In this document: positions 42,191 to 49,551 of the stretch, one piece after another | Layout: every line of letters starts with the position of its first letter | How positions within the stretch are numbered: the first letter of the stretch is position 1 | IMG/VR virus record: IMGVR_UViG_3300046012_000215 | Coordinates: 1 to 63,563 of that record | DNA: 63,563 bases | Reading direction: 5' to 3' (one strand) | Source of the DNA: a virus | Notes under the pieces: model-generated | Told to the model about the DNA's origin: nothing | Database searches by the model: none | What the model saw: only the letters and a program-made list of their open reading frames with translations | Position numbers and translations under genes: made by a program

Positions 42191-42492
42191 TTTGTTAAAT
42201 CCCTCTTAGCTTCTTTAGGCTGAGTGCCTGGCGTCGGGCCACCAGGCAATGAAGGAGTAGATACAGGTTTAAGCTCTCCTCCAGCGTCGATCCCATGGGC
42301 TCTCTTCGCGTAGTGAGTAGCTAATTTAGCATATTCACCAGCAGTGCCGTTCTGATCACCCTCTTTGATTCTAGACTTCGCCATGTTACTGAAGTTAGTA
42401 GAAACTTTCTGAGCAGAAGCTTTATGAGGCTCAAAAGCATTTTCCCCTTCTTCAGCATCAGTTAAAGCTGAGAAGCCACCATTAAGAGCCAT
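42187..42492 (-). CDS. Small helical protein downstream of internal late promoter
   Basis: About 101 residues from ATG 42492 (GGAG eight bases upstream; ATG 42498 would be too close). Sequence MALNGGFSALTDAEEGENAFEPHKASAQKV..., with KLATHYAKRAHGIDAGGELK helix. Directly downstream of a promoter of the palindromic family. Unknown function; first gene of a possible separate head-gene transcript. Confidence 0.6.
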   Translation of the reverse strand: MALNGGFSALTDAEEGENAFEPHKASAQKVSTNFSNMAKSRIKEGDQNGTAGEYAKLATHYAKRAHGIDAGGELKPVSTPSLPGGPTPGTQPKEAKRDLTK

Positions 42493-42511
42493 GGTCATTA
42501 CTCCTAAAATT

Positions 42512-42542
42512 ATTATAAATCAACTCGATACCAGTTGTACAC
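42512..42542 (-). promoter_or_regulatory. Internal late promoter of the GTTGTA/TACAAC family, minus strand
   Basis: On the minus strand, GTGTACAACTGG (42542 leftward) is followed by a TATAAT -10 box (42512-42517) and TTTTAGGAG. The sequence closely resembles the promoter at 3442-3480 (GTGTACAACTGG...TTGATT-TATAAT...TTTAGGA). It would transcribe the genes from 42492 to the capsid region. Confidence 0.6.
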
Positions 42543-43813
42543 TAAGCAGCTAGTTTTATAGTGGAAGAAACTATTCGCCAGTCAGGAAACAATTCCATAA
42601 TAGCGTATCTTCTAGCATCTTGTGTATGGTCATTAACTTTTAATGGTTGCTCAGTTCCTTTATCAGCGGCTTTCTTATCCCATGAATAAAGACCGGTTTC
42701 TCTGCGGCACTCTTCATTGTCTATATGAGAGCGAAAAGCACCGCAAGCCATTACCTCAGAAACTCGATGTATTCCAGTTAAGACCTCATTATTAGCGTCT
42801 GTAACCCAGAGGCCTCTATTCTCTAGCTCAATTTTGAAGCTCGCTGCTGATGGGTCAATAACCACCATCGGCTGGTTAATTCCACTGATTCTAGATCGGC
42901 TAATGAACTCTTGAAGATCGTCAGCATATTGTGAATCAGTCTTCTGACGCATTTCTTTAACGGAATCCCAATAGTATTCTCGATCTTCCCAGACTCGTTC
43001 CCCGTCGTCGAAGTATTCAAGGAAGACACAAGGATTGTTAGTTCCATAATCGACGGAGATGATGTGGCGCTGAAATCCTCCCGCCCCGTATAGACCAACC
43101 GGTCTGCTTCGATCGTCGTATAGTAAAGAGTCATTCCACGAGTCCTTGTAAATAGCGCCTTCAGCTACAACCCAGAGCCCTAGAATATATCTTTGATAGT
43201 AAACACCCTTCTGAGAAGCTATAATCTGTTTCTTAGTTAGAGGATCGATGTTTGGATTATCTTCTAGAGTGAAGTGAATAACCTCTAGATCATTTCCAAA
43301 GTTCTCTTCATGAATGACCTCAGTGAACAAATAGTGCTGAGGTGTTCCGGGATTTGTCGTAGCATATAGACGCGCGCCCGGGGGAGACAAACGTAAGAAA
43401 AGCTGCATCGAGAAACTGCGTGGAAACTCAGTCCACTCATCACAAATCGCGATGCCGATCGTCATTCCAAGAATGTTCTTGTAAGAAGCCTCATCTCTAG
43501 CTCCAATGATAAACCATTGGACGCCGAAGAGATATAGTTCTCCAGAAGCTCGATTATAAGAATAGTTCTTCTTACCAACAACCGAGAAAATATCTAGTAA
43601 GATATTTTTGTAGACTGTTTGCTTAGTAGCTCCACAAATGACTCTTTTACCAGCTACTTTGTAGGTGCAGAGTTGATAAAGTATCTTAGCATCAACGGCC
43701 CACGTCTTACTACTTCGAACGCTCCCTTCGAGTAAAGTATATTTTTTATCTTCACTCGGGTGCCTCTTGATAAACTTATGAGCTTTGACACCGAAAGGTT
43801 TAAAGATTGGCAT
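42542..43813 (-). CDS. terL: Terminase large subunit
   Basis: DNA-packaging ATPase and nuclease, 423 residues. Walker A is LEGSVRSSKT (residues 28-37), the adenine/coupling region includes GATKQTVYKN, Walker B is IAICDEWTE (D125, E126), coupling motif TTNPG, and the nuclease domain begins with the metal-binding Asp in ISVDYG (D255). The pattern fits PBSX-like terminases with a serine-rich Walker A. It lies next to the portal gene block. Confidence 0.95.
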   Translation of the reverse strand: MPIFKPFGVKAHKFIKRHPSEDKKYTLLEGSVRSSKTWAVDAKILYQLCTYKVAGKRVICGATKQTVYKNILLDIFSVVGKKNYSYNRASGELYLFGVQWFIIGARDEASYKNILGMTIGIAICDEWTEFPRSFSMQLFLRLSPPGARLYATTNPGTPQHYLFTEVIHEENFGNDLEVIHFTLEDNPNIDPLTKKQIIASQKGVYYQRYILGLWVVAEGAIYKDSWNDSLLYDDRSRPVGLYGAGGFQRHIISVDYGTNNPCVFLEYFDDGERVWEDREYYWDSVKEMRQKTDSQYADDLQEFISRSRISGINQPMVVIDPSAASFKIELENRGLWVTDANNEVLTGIHRVSEVMACGAFRSHIDNEECRRETGLYSWDKKAADKGTEQPLKVNDHTQDARRYAIMELFPDWRIVSSTIKLAA

Positions 43814-44202
43814 TATTCTGAAGTACTAGGCGAGTCATGATGAAAATCTTCTTCAGGATTGTAATCCGTCGAATCTCCAGGTTCCGGTTCTTCTTCTACT
43901 TTTTCAAGCTCAGCTGGAGGACCGTTCATAATAGCAGCTAAATTTGTAAGCTCTTCATTAGTTCCTGCCGCTATAATCTTTTCAGGAGTTTTACCTTCGG
44001 TGGATTCACGAAGCTCAGAAATAGCAGCAAAACTTATGTCTTTATTGTTCACAACACCAACCGCATTCTTTGCTACGTGCTCAGCTATAGCTTCAGCCCA
44101 GTTAGCATCGTCTTCTAATTTGAGCTTCTCTTTAACTTCCTCTGGGACCTTCTTACCCAAGACCTTCTTATAAGCAGCACTGAGAAGTTTGGGACGGTTC
44201 AT
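43813..44202 (-). CDS. Putative small terminase or packaging-associated protein
   Basis: A 129-residue protein with a helical N-terminus (LSAAYKKVLGKKVPEEVKEKL...NWAEAIAEHVAKNAVGVVNNKDISFAAISELRESTEGKTPE) and an acidic disordered C-terminus. The central AEAIA......A..G....I.EL...TEGK pattern and the place directly before terL fit small-terminase-like or DUF5681-like proteins. No clear HTH. The call rests on position. Confidence 0.55.
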   Translation of the reverse strand: MNRPKLLSAAYKKVLGKKVPEEVKEKLKLEDDANWAEAIAEHVAKNAVGVVNNKDISFAAISELRESTEGKTPEKIIAAGTNEELTNLAAIMNGPPAELEKVEEEPEPGDSTDYNPEEDFHHDSPSTSE

Positions 44203-44474
44203 TAAGACCTCGGAATCAACAAATACTTAGGCTGGGCTGCTCTAACCCGTTGAATTACTGGAATCCCACCTGAGTGACGTTTTTGTAAAAAGTACATTTT
44301 GCTCTTAGTGACATAGTTTCTACCATCTTTGCTAGTCACTAATTCATACTCTTCTGTCTTCAGTCCATCGATTGCGAGCTTCGTGTCTAAGTGTGTGTGA
44401 TCATCGTGATTAGGTAGAATGTTATAGACTTTTAATCTACCAACTTCCTCAGTAGACAGAACACAGCAATCCAT
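44202..44474 (-). CDS. Unknown protein before terminase genes
   Basis: About 90 residues from ATG 44474, which has CGGAG six bases upstream and lies directly after the stop of the upstream gene; the longer version from 44540 lacks a ribosome-binding site. Starts MDCCVLSTEEVGRLKVYNILP and contains KSKMYFLQKRHSGGIPVIQR. Basic C-terminus (RVRAAQPKYLLIPRS). No family recognised. Confidence 0.6.
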   Translation of the reverse strand: MDCCVLSTEEVGRLKVYNILPNHDDHTHLDTKLAIDGLKTEEYELVTSKDGRNYVTKSKMYFLQKRHSGGIPVIQRVRAAQPKYLLIPRS

Positions 44475-44475
44475 G

Positions 44476-44667
44476 TTAGCTCCGTGCGCTTCGATGTGGG
44501 TGCCAAGGGGCGTCCTTGGACTCATAGATAAGTACAGCACTTACGATGCTTTGACGACTATACTCAGCTAGTCTATGAGCCTTTAGTTCTGAGGCTAACT
44601 GTCTAAGCTCTCTAGAACTTGGAAAGTACTGACCAGCGAGAATGGATTCGATAACGTCATCTGGCAT
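44476..44667 (-). CDS. Small unknown protein, 63 residues
   Basis: ATG 44667 has an ideal AGGAGG before it. Sequence MPDDVIESILAGQYFPSSRELRQLASELKAHRLAEY, helical with Arg/Leu pattern. It lies in the first late genes, one base before the next start. Function unknown. Confidence 0.6.
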   Translation of the reverse strand: MPDDVIESILAGQYFPSSRELRQLASELKAHRLAEYSRQSIVSAVLIYESKDAPWHPHRSARS

Positions 44668-44675
44668 AGCTCCTC

Positions 44676-44762
44676 CTAACTTAAATAGTAGAGCCACGAG
44701 ATGAAGGCAACGACGAATATACCAAGGAAAAGAAGAGCATCCTCTTTGGAGGAAAGTTTCAT
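44676..44762 (-). CDS. Tiny membrane protein, 28 residues
   Basis: MKLSSKEDALLFLGIFVVAFISWLYYLS: a single transmembrane helix. CTGGAGG precedes the start at a good distance and the stop lies just before the Shine-Dalgarno of the next gene. It appears to be the first gene of the late operon. The very small size lowers confidence. Confidence 0.5.
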   Translation of the reverse strand: MKLSSKEDALLFLGIFVVAFISWLYYLS

Positions 44763-44942
44763 TAGACGCCTCCAGTTTAACTTGAACTAGGTGGCTCCAG
44801 CTATAGCTCTGGATCGCTTTCTCTAACCTTCTCTAGTTCTAGTGAGGGTCGAGCTTTAATACTCATTATATTATGATCTTATGCTTTTATAATTAGCAGA
44901 CCCAGAAAGAGAATTTGCACATCTCACTTGAGTGAAAAAGTA
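44763..44942. promoter_or_regulatory. Upstream region of the late operon
   Basis: AT-rich gap between the divergent late (minus) and accessory (plus) genes. On the minus strand it contains TATAAAAG (about 44900) and AATATAATGAG (about 44872), either of which could be the late -10 box, but no convincing -35 is seen. A CTATAGCT-containing leader follows. I see no coding gene here. Confidence 0.4.
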
Positions 44943-44973
44943 TTGTACAACTTATTTTATGTTGTTATATAAT
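44943..44973 (+). promoter_or_regulatory. Early promoter of the TTGTACAA family
   Basis: TTGTACAA (44943-44950) followed 17 bases later by TATAAT (44968-44973), then TTGGAGAAAGG as leader and ribosome-binding site for the gene at 45000. Half of the palindrome is imperfect here (AGTATTGTACAACTT). Confidence 0.6.
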
Positions 44974-44999
44974 AAAATTATTGGAGAAAGGAAATTCAC

Positions 45000-45203
45000 T
45001 TGACACCAGTGGAATACTCAGAGAAAACGTATGAAGACATAGAAGCACTGAGTTTACTAGCTTCAGAGCTTTCATCCAGACCAATTCAAACCTCTCCAGA
45101 GATTCATGCTTATTATGATGGAATCTTCAAACAAATGGAATCTATCAAGACTGAAATGAAAGATCGAACCTTAGAATTTTACAGAACTAAGGAGATTAAT
45201 TAG
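45000..45203 (+). CDS. Small unknown early protein, 67 residues
   Basis: TTG start preceded by GGAGAAAGGAAATTCAC. The helical product (VEYSEKTYEDIEALSLLASELSSRP...IFKQMESIKTEMKDRTLEFY) has no recognised family. It is the first gene right of the divergent region and lies directly before 45203. Confidence 0.55.
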   Translation: MTPVEYSEKTYEDIEALSLLASELSSRPIQTSPEIHAYYDGIFKQMESIKTEMKDRTLEFYRTKEIN

Positions 45204-45397
45204 TGAATCAGCGAGAGAAGGCGGTGCGGAAGACCCAATGCCGCTGGGACAATAAAGACATCATCTTTGTGTGGGATAAGTGGCAGCACATCACACAGCA
45301 GGATCAAAACGAATGCAGCCATCCTATTCCATTCGGTGATTATCAAGAGTCCACAAAGCCATTGACCACCCCAACCGAGAAGTCGGAGGAGAGATAG
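45203..45397 (+). CDS. Small unknown protein, 64 residues
   Basis: GTG start one base after the previous stop frame. Trp-rich protein (RKTQCRWDNKDIIFVWDKWQHITQ), with a hydrophilic C-terminus. Locally more GC-rich than its neighbours. Function unknown. Confidence 0.5.
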   Translation: MNQREKAVRKTQCRWDNKDIIFVWDKWQHITQQDQNECSHPIPFGDYQESTKPLTTPTEKSEER

Positions 45398-45429
45398 GGA
45401 AAAGCCATAAAAGTAAATTTGTAAAAATA

Positions 45430-45466
45430 GTTGTACAACTGTAATATAGTTGATTTACAATATAAT
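45430..45466 (+). promoter_or_regulatory. Early promoter with perfect GTTGTACAAC palindrome
   Basis: AAAAATAGTTGTACAACT (from 45423) is followed by TATAAT at 45461-45466 and leader TTATTGGAGA. It lies upstream of the small wHTH gene at 45519. Confidence 0.65.
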
Positions 45467-45518
45467 TATTGGAGATATACCAATTCTCCAAATTATATTT
45501 AATGGTTGAGAGGATCAA

Positions 45519-45824
45519 ATGGGTCGAACTTACACAGGATTTGTAGAAGGAAACTTAACCGGTCTTCCTTGGCAAGCTGTTGTAATGACGGAGATGGTGC
45601 TCAGTGGACCAACCCTGACTCTTAAAGAGCTTTCAAAGAAAGCTGACCGTCACATCGGAAACGGTCACGACTCTAAAGGCGCAATCTCTCAGGCTTGTGG
45701 AGTTCTGATTACCAAGGAAATGCTTCAAAGGCAAGAGCGCGGGATTTACAGGATCACTCCCAAAGGCCGAAAGGTCTGGGAAAGAGTTCTGGATAAGCAA
45801 TGGGGAAAAAGGTACTCACGATGA
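45519..45824 (+). CDS. Putative winged-helix regulator
   Basis: A 101-residue protein. LTLKELSKKADRHIG and GAISQACGVLITKEMLQRQERGIYRITPKGRKVW resemble a winged helix with wing (ERGIYRITPKG). More GC-rich than most neighbours. It follows the palindromic promoter directly, so it may control it. Codes for a cytoplasmic DNA-binding protein by inference. Confidence 0.65.
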   Translation: MGRTYTGFVEGNLTGLPWQAVVMTEMVLSGPTLTLKELSKKADRHIGNGHDSKGAISQACGVLITKEMLQRQERGIYRITPKGRKVWERVLDKQWGKRYSR

Positions 45825-46000
45825 ATGAGCCTACTCAGCAATATCTTGGAGATGGTCTGTATGCTTCATTCGATGGATTTCAGGTCGAAGTCTTTTCTCA
45901 TGATGGGCTTAACAAGACAAATTCAGTATTCATGGAACCTGATATCCTAGACAGCTTTATTGGGTTCATTAAAAGTATCAAACAAAAGGAGTCACTGTGA
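45821..46000 (+). CDS. Small unknown protein, 59 residues
   Basis: ATGA overlap with the previous stop and AAAAGG eight bases upstream favour the ATG at 45821 over 45800. Sequence MNEPTQQYLGDGLYASFDGFQVEVFSHDG...: beta-rich, possibly a DUF-type small phage protein. Ends before a GTGA overlap. Confidence 0.6.
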   Translation: MNEPTQQYLGDGLYASFDGFQVEVFSHDGLNKTNSVFMEPDILDSFIGFIKSIKQKESL

Positions 46001-46236
46001 AGAAATTTTACGTCTCTCTCGTCAAAGACCTTCTTGGTTATTATCTTGAATTTGAGGCTGATGAGAAAGAAACAGTGAGGCTCTATTTAAGAGCAGAGTA
46101 CTTTGGCCCAGAGTGGAAGCTTCCCTGGTGTTCCGAATACTCAGAAGAAGAGTTTGAATCACTCAAAAACAGGTACGGTGTTAAGGGCGTGATTAAGGCG
46201 ACTTGTGGGCCTTTGAAGAAAGAAGACTGGCAATGA
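45997..46236 (+). CDS. Small unknown protein, 79 residues
   Basis: GTG start coupled by GTGA overlap. KKFYVSLVKDLLGYYLEFEADEKETVRLYLRAEYFG: an alpha/beta small domain. No family recognised. Ends in an ATGA overlap with the next gene. Confidence 0.6.
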   Translation: MKKFYVSLVKDLLGYYLEFEADEKETVRLYLRAEYFGPEWKLPWCSEYSEEEFESLKNRYGVKGVIKATCGPLKKEDWQ

Positions 46237-46391
46237 AAGATAGGCCGATCAATACGTGCTATGAGCTTATCGTAGAAATCGAGGAGCTAATCATTCGCTA
46301 TCACGGGGCATGGGAGCCGTGGGTCAAGAGAATTCTAAAGTCTACTATTGATCAATTAGAACGAGTCAGGAAGGGCCCGTCCAAAATATGA
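46233..46391 (+). CDS. Small helical protein, 52 residues
   Basis: Starts at the ATGA overlap (46233). MKDRPINTCYELIVEIEELIIRYHGAWEPW...: helical with a Trp/His centre. Ends in another ATGA overlap. Unknown. Confidence 0.55.
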   Translation: MKDRPINTCYELIVEIEELIIRYHGAWEPWVKRILKSTIDQLERVRKGPSKI

Positions 46392-46519
46392 GAGAAAATC
46401 GAACAGGTTTCATGCTTCTGATTAGGGCACATGATCACGTTTGGCGAAGCAAGCAGCCTTTAAAGATAAGGCTTGAGGCTTGTGCCATTATCTGGAAGAT
46501 AATCTGTGAGGGCATATGA
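46388..46519 (+). CDS. Small protein, 43 residues
   Basis: Coupled by ATGA at both ends. MRENRTGFMLLIRAHDHVWRSKQPLKIRLEACAIIWKIICEGI: one amphipathic or weakly membrane-seeking helix. Unknown. Confidence 0.5.
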   Translation: MRENRTGFMLLIRAHDHVWRSKQPLKIRLEACAIIWKIICEGI

Positions 46520-46953
46520 GCATGGTGCAAGATGAAGAGATTCAAAAAGAGTTAAAGGCTTGCCGAGAGGCCTGGGCTGCTCACCCTGAAGCAACGATGG
46601 GTTGGTGTATTCATCATGAAATAGAGATCGAGGCTCTTGAAGAGCCGATTAAAAATAGAATTAGCTTCATTTCAACTAATAAAGCACCGCGTGAGCAAGC
46701 TCTCCGATTTCGTAACATGAGGCCAGTAATTTCAGCTTTACCACCTACAATAAATAAGGCCCGGGCGGAGTGGGACAAGGCCCGGGCGGAGTTGGACAAG
46801 GCCCGGGTTGAGTGGGACAAGGCCCGGGCGGAGTTGGACAAGGCCCGGGTTGAGTGGGACAAGGCCCGGGCGGAGTGGGGCCCTGAAGAAAGAGCTAAAG
46901 CTCATTTAGCTGATGTCCCTAATCACACATGGAATGGACGAAGCATCTTTTAG
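46516..46953 (+). CDS. Protein with six heptad repeats (coiled coil)
   Basis: A 145-residue protein. Residues 81-122 are six tandem 7-residue repeats (KARAEWD, KARAELD, KARVEWD...), giving an ideal charged coiled coil with Trp/Leu on one face. N-terminal part (EIQKELKACREAWAAHPEATMGWCIHHEIEIEALEEPIKNR) resembles short phage and bacterial proteins with ACREAWAAHP...WCIHHE. The repeat DNA is GC-rich in contrast with its surroundings and is likely length-variable. Unknown role. Confidence 0.65.
   Translation: MSMVQDEEIQKELKACREAWAAHPEATMGWCIHHEIEIEALEEPIKNRISFISTNKAPREQALRFRNMRPVISALPPTINKARAEWDKARAELDKARVEWDKARAELDKARVEWDKARAEWGPEERAKAHLADVPNHTWNGRSIF
46756..46881 (+). repeat. Six 21-bp tandem repeats in a coding region
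   Basis: Units AAGGCCCGGGCGGAGTGGGA(C) of 21 bp, six copies without spacers, differing mainly at G/T and CGG/TTG positions (alternating W/L and A/V codons). In frame with the 46516 gene. Confidence 0.95.
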
Positions 46954-46966
46954 GAGAAAATAAGAA

Positions 46967-47344
46967 ATGTCAAAGCTAACGAACATGCTAGTAGAAGAGA
47001 TGAAGTCCTCTAGTAAATACAAAGAAGAGAATTTTGGTCAACCAGTCGGTAGTGGTTGGTTTGAGCTCATTAAGGAGGTGATGGCTGAGAGCAAAGTAAC
47101 CAATCTTCTCGCCGCTTCTTACATGATTTCTATAATTACTAGTCCTGAAGCATCTGAGCTAGAGGAGTGGAAAAATCTTGAGCCAAAAAAATTCGTCGAG
47201 AAACTAATCAAAAGACCCGGAGTCTTTGAGCACCCATTGATGTTTCTTTACTGGGGCATTCAGATTGGCAAGAAACTCGCAGAAATAGAGTCACTAGAAA
47301 GGATGGCGGAACATGGCGAAGATATCTCCAAAGAAAATCACTGA
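46967..47344 (+). CDS. Unknown helical protein, 125 residues
   Basis: MSKLTNMLVEEMKSSSKYKEENFGQPVGSGWFELIKEVMAESKVTNLLAASYMISIITSP: all-helical, no family recognised. GGAG in the upstream gap of 13 bases. Overlaps the next start by 32 bases. Confidence 0.6.
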   Translation: MSKLTNMLVEEMKSSSKYKEENFGQPVGSGWFELIKEVMAESKVTNLLAASYMISIITSPEASELEEWKNLEPKKFVEKLIKRPGVFEHPLMFLYWGIQIGKKLAEIESLERMAEHGEDISKENH

Positions 47345-47597
47345 AACAAAACTCCCGGAGCTTCAGATCAATAAGTTTAATGGTCTAGCTCGGATCATTA
47401 CTCCGGGAGGAGTGATTGGTCACTGGACAAATTATGAGCATCCGATAATAGCCACTGAGAGTAATGGCACTCAGTACATGGCTTTAAGTGAGTATTATGA
47501 GGGAGAGCTCAAGGCTCACGTGATTCATGTCCTGGTCCCCGTGGCTGGGAAGCATACGTACAAAGATTTTGGGAGTTTGAAGAAAGTGAAAATTTAA
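47313..47597 (+). CDS. Unknown protein, 94 residues
   Basis: Small beta-rich protein (FNGLARIITPGGVIGHWTNYEHPIIATESNGTQYMALSEYYEGELKAHVIHV). More GC-rich at the 3' end. No family recognised. Confidence 0.55.
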   Translation: MAKISPKKITETKLPELQINKFNGLARIITPGGVIGHWTNYEHPIIATESNGTQYMALSEYYEGELKAHVIHVLVPVAGKHTYKDFGSLKKVKI

Positions 47598-47609
47598 AGG
47601 AGAATGAGT

Positions 47610-47912
47610 ATGAGTGGCAGTTTAGTAGTGAGCGCAGTGCAGGAACCTGTGCTTTCAGTGTTTCTGAAGGCAATGGCTGAGAAGTATAACAATGACTCAA
47701 GGTCCACGAGCCTGGCGCTTTCATGGATCGCTGAGAAAGCTCAGTGGTACGCGTCAGTCAATAGATTTCCAAGCAGTGGACACCAACAAATTTGTTCTTC
47801 TTACGGGGACACGCTGGATCAGGCGGTCCGAAACGTGATGCGCATTTGGAAGATCGAAGCGGGGTTGGTTCCTGATGAAAATCTAAAGAAGTTCACGGAG
47901 ACAGAACTGTGA
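47610..47912 (+). CDS. Unknown protein, 100 residues
   Basis: The ATG at 47610 is at a better distance from AAAGGAG than the ATG at 47604. Product helical (AVQEPVLSVFLKAMAEKYNNDSRSTSLALSWIAEKAQWYASVNR...) with SSYGDTLDQAVRNVMRIWKIE. Ends in a GTGA overlap. No family recognised. Confidence 0.55.
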   Translation: MSGSLVVSAVQEPVLSVFLKAMAEKYNNDSRSTSLALSWIAEKAQWYASVNRFPSSGHQQICSSYGDTLDQAVRNVMRIWKIEAGLVPDENLKKFTETEL

Positions 47913-48226
47913 CCAGTGGAGAAAGAATTGATAGAGTAACTGAACTTCTGTCAAAAGAAGGTTCAGAGGAGAAGCTTTTCTATCTCAGCTTTGCAGAGCC
48001 TGATAAGTGGCTCGGGGCTATTGTAGTGAAAGGCTTTGGGTTCACATCAGCTTGGCTTAAGACGCATGAGTTGAAGATAAATCCCGGTGGTCAAGTCATG
48101 GGAAGAGAAATCCCTAGTGACAAGTGGCCAGCTGAGTGCTGGTGGAACCGATTATTGACCAAAGAAAATGTTGAGGAGATGGCGGGTCCACTGAAAGCTA
48201 TTAGAGTTTTGGGGCAGCATGACTGA
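47909..48226 (+). CDS. Unknown protein, 105 residues
   Basis: GTG start coupled to the previous gene. Contains KLFYLSFAEPDKWLGAIVVKGFGFTSAWLKTHELKINPGGQVMGREIP: resembles small phage proteins of unknown role seen in other genomes. Ends ten bases before the HAD gene. Confidence 0.58.
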   Translation: MTSGERIDRVTELLSKEGSEEKLFYLSFAEPDKWLGAIVVKGFGFTSAWLKTHELKINPGGQVMGREIPSDKWPAECWWNRLLTKENVEEMAGPLKAIRVLGQHD

Positions 48227-48244
48227 ATTGAGGAGATGATGACG

Positions 48245-48781
48245 ATGATTCCAATGCCGGAAGCGAAGCGTGTACCGATACTGTTCCTTGACTTGGATGG
48301 AACGGTGCGCAAGGGGTTCGACGAACTTGGTCGATTCGTAAACAACGCGGATGATGTTGAGCTTTTTCCGCGCATGGCCGAACGGCTGCTGAGTTACAAG
48401 CAGGCTGGATTTAGAATTGTGGGAGTTACGAATCAGGGCGGCATTGCTACTGGAGATTGTACGTTTGATGGAGCTGTCAGTGCAGTCAGGCGTACACAGG
48501 AACTATCAGGCAACGCTTTCGACCGGATTGTGATGTGCCAACACCATCCGGCGGCTAAAGACCCAGAGATGGCGAACTGTTTTTGTCGTAAGCCAAAGAT
48601 AGGGATGCTTGTCATGGCGCAAATCTGGCTGAATGAAATTCACCCAGACGAGATTTATCCACCGCACCTCGCCCTCATGATTGGTGACAGGTCAGAGGAT
48701 GCGAAGTGTGCGGAGTCTGCGGGTGTGACATTTATGTACGCGGCGGATTGGCGGGCGATGCCAATAACAATTTCTGTCTAG
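48245..48781 (+). CDS. HAD phosphatase, GmhB/HisB-N-like
   Basis: About 178 residues. Motif I FLDLDGT, motif II VTNQGG, the RKPKIGML Lys motif, motif III GDRSEDAKCAESAG. A zinc-loop C-x-H-x(11)-C-x-C (CQHHPAAKDPEMANCFCRKP) is characteristic of D,D-heptose-1,7-bisphosphate phosphatase and histidinol-phosphatase N-domains. The gene is GC-richer than its neighbours, so probably acquired from a host. ATG 48245 is the best-spaced of several starts (SD GGAG). It may alter LPS heptose or act as a polynucleotide 3'-phosphatase; substrate unknown. Confidence 0.88.
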   Translation: MIPMPEAKRVPILFLDLDGTVRKGFDELGRFVNNADDVELFPRMAERLLSYKQAGFRIVGVTNQGGIATGDCTFDGAVSAVRRTQELSGNAFDRIVMCQHHPAAKDPEMANCFCRKPKIGMLVMAQIWLNEIHPDEIYPPHLALMIGDRSEDAKCAESAGVTFMYAADWRAMPITISV

Positions 48782-48853
48782 TAAGACAACACACAGAGCA
48801 TTGTGGATAGAACCTTTTATTCGAGGAACGTAGTTTGTGGGTGAAAGGATTAA

Positions 48854-49030
48854 ATGATGTTTTCCGTTTTGAGAATGTGTAACGACGATGAGGAAGAGAG
48901 GTTGCTTCTCCACGTTGCCGGATTCGACACCAAGGATGAAGCGATAAGCCATGCTCGTCACTACAAGATTCAGAATGAGTACCCAAACCATCGTTGGTTT
49001 GTGATTCCAATGGAGGAGATAGTTGTATGA
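48854..49030 (+). CDS. Small unknown protein, 58 residues
   Basis: MMFSVLRMCNDDEEERLLLHVAGFDTKDEAISHARHYKIQ...RWFVIPMEEIVV: a small alpha/beta domain of the type in which a signal such as F.....A...A........WFVIP. It has GTGAAAGG upstream and an ATGA overlap with the next gene. Confidence 0.6.
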   Translation: MMFSVLRMCNDDEEERLLLHVAGFDTKDEAISHARHYKIQNEYPNHRWFVIPMEEIVV

Positions 49031-49206
49031 AAGTTTCTGAGTTGATAGGAATGCTAGCTACGTGTCCTTTAGATAATGAGGTAGAGATTGAACTTTATCA
49101 AGACACAGATGGAGCTCCCATGGAGAGTGGTGAGTTTTACGTCGGAGCACCTAGAAGTGTTAGAGTTTCTCATGACATGGTTATAATTTCTCAAGTTCTA
49201 AAATAG
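49027..49206 (+). CDS. Small unknown protein, 59 residues
   Basis: ATG 49027 preceded by GGAGGAGA. MKVSELIGMLATCPLDNEVEIELYQDTDG...: a small domain resembling phage proteins in which KVSELI..L......EV.I... is common. No further call. Confidence 0.65.
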   Translation: MKVSELIGMLATCPLDNEVEIELYQDTDGAPMESGEFYVGAPRSVRVSHDMVIISQVLK

Positions 49207-49207
49207 G

Positions 49208-49220
49208 GGCCCAAAACTGG
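49208..49220 (+). repeat. 13-bp direct repeat flanking the lipoprotein gene, copy 1
   Basis: GGCCCAAAACTGG at 49208-49220 recurs at 49552-49564, one on each side of the lipoprotein gene. This may reflect insertion of the gene as a moron or duplicated leader sequence. Confidence 0.75.
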
Positions 49221-49233
49221 AAGGAGTTAGAGA

Positions 49234-49545
49234 ATGAAAGTTTTAAAATTATTAGTTCTTTTTTCTTTATTTTCAGGTTGCTCTTCGAAGAAACCACCAC
49301 CACAGCACTTAGTAATAGGTACGGTTTTTAAGGTCTGGAGTACACATGACAGTTATTATGACTATGATAATATAGTTCATGTCACGTGGTTATTCAAGAA
49401 TGGTAGTTATTGGCAACAGACGCTATGTGGGTTACAGGATTATTTGGTCTCTGGTGAAGTTTATGAGATTAAATATCATTCTGAAGAGACATCAGAAAAT
49501 AGTTTTATTTGTGATGTCGTAGATTCATCAGTTCACTGGGATTAG
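49234..49545 (+). CDS. Small early lipoprotein (superinfection-exclusion type?)
   Basis: A 103-residue protein with a lipoprotein signal peptide (MKVLKLLVLFSLFSGC, Cys16 in LFSGC), then SSKKPPPQHLVIGTVFKVW and a beta-rich globular part with Trp/Tyr. AAGGAG at a good distance. It is transcribed among early genes, unlike the lysis lipoprotein at 11625. Small lipoproteins in such a place (T5 Llp, Mycobacterium phage and others) can block receptors or DNA injection, which is a reasonable guess here. Confidence 0.7.
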   Translation: MKVLKLLVLFSLFSGCSSKKPPPQHLVIGTVFKVWSTHDSYYDYDNIVHVTWLFKNGSYWQQTLCGLQDYLVSGEVYEIKYHSEETSENSFICDVVDSSVHWD

Positions 49546-49551
49546 ATTTTA

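Noticed and set aside
46756-46881. CRISPR-like array
   Set aside because: Repeats are directly adjacent without spacers and in frame with a coding sequence; they are heptad codons.
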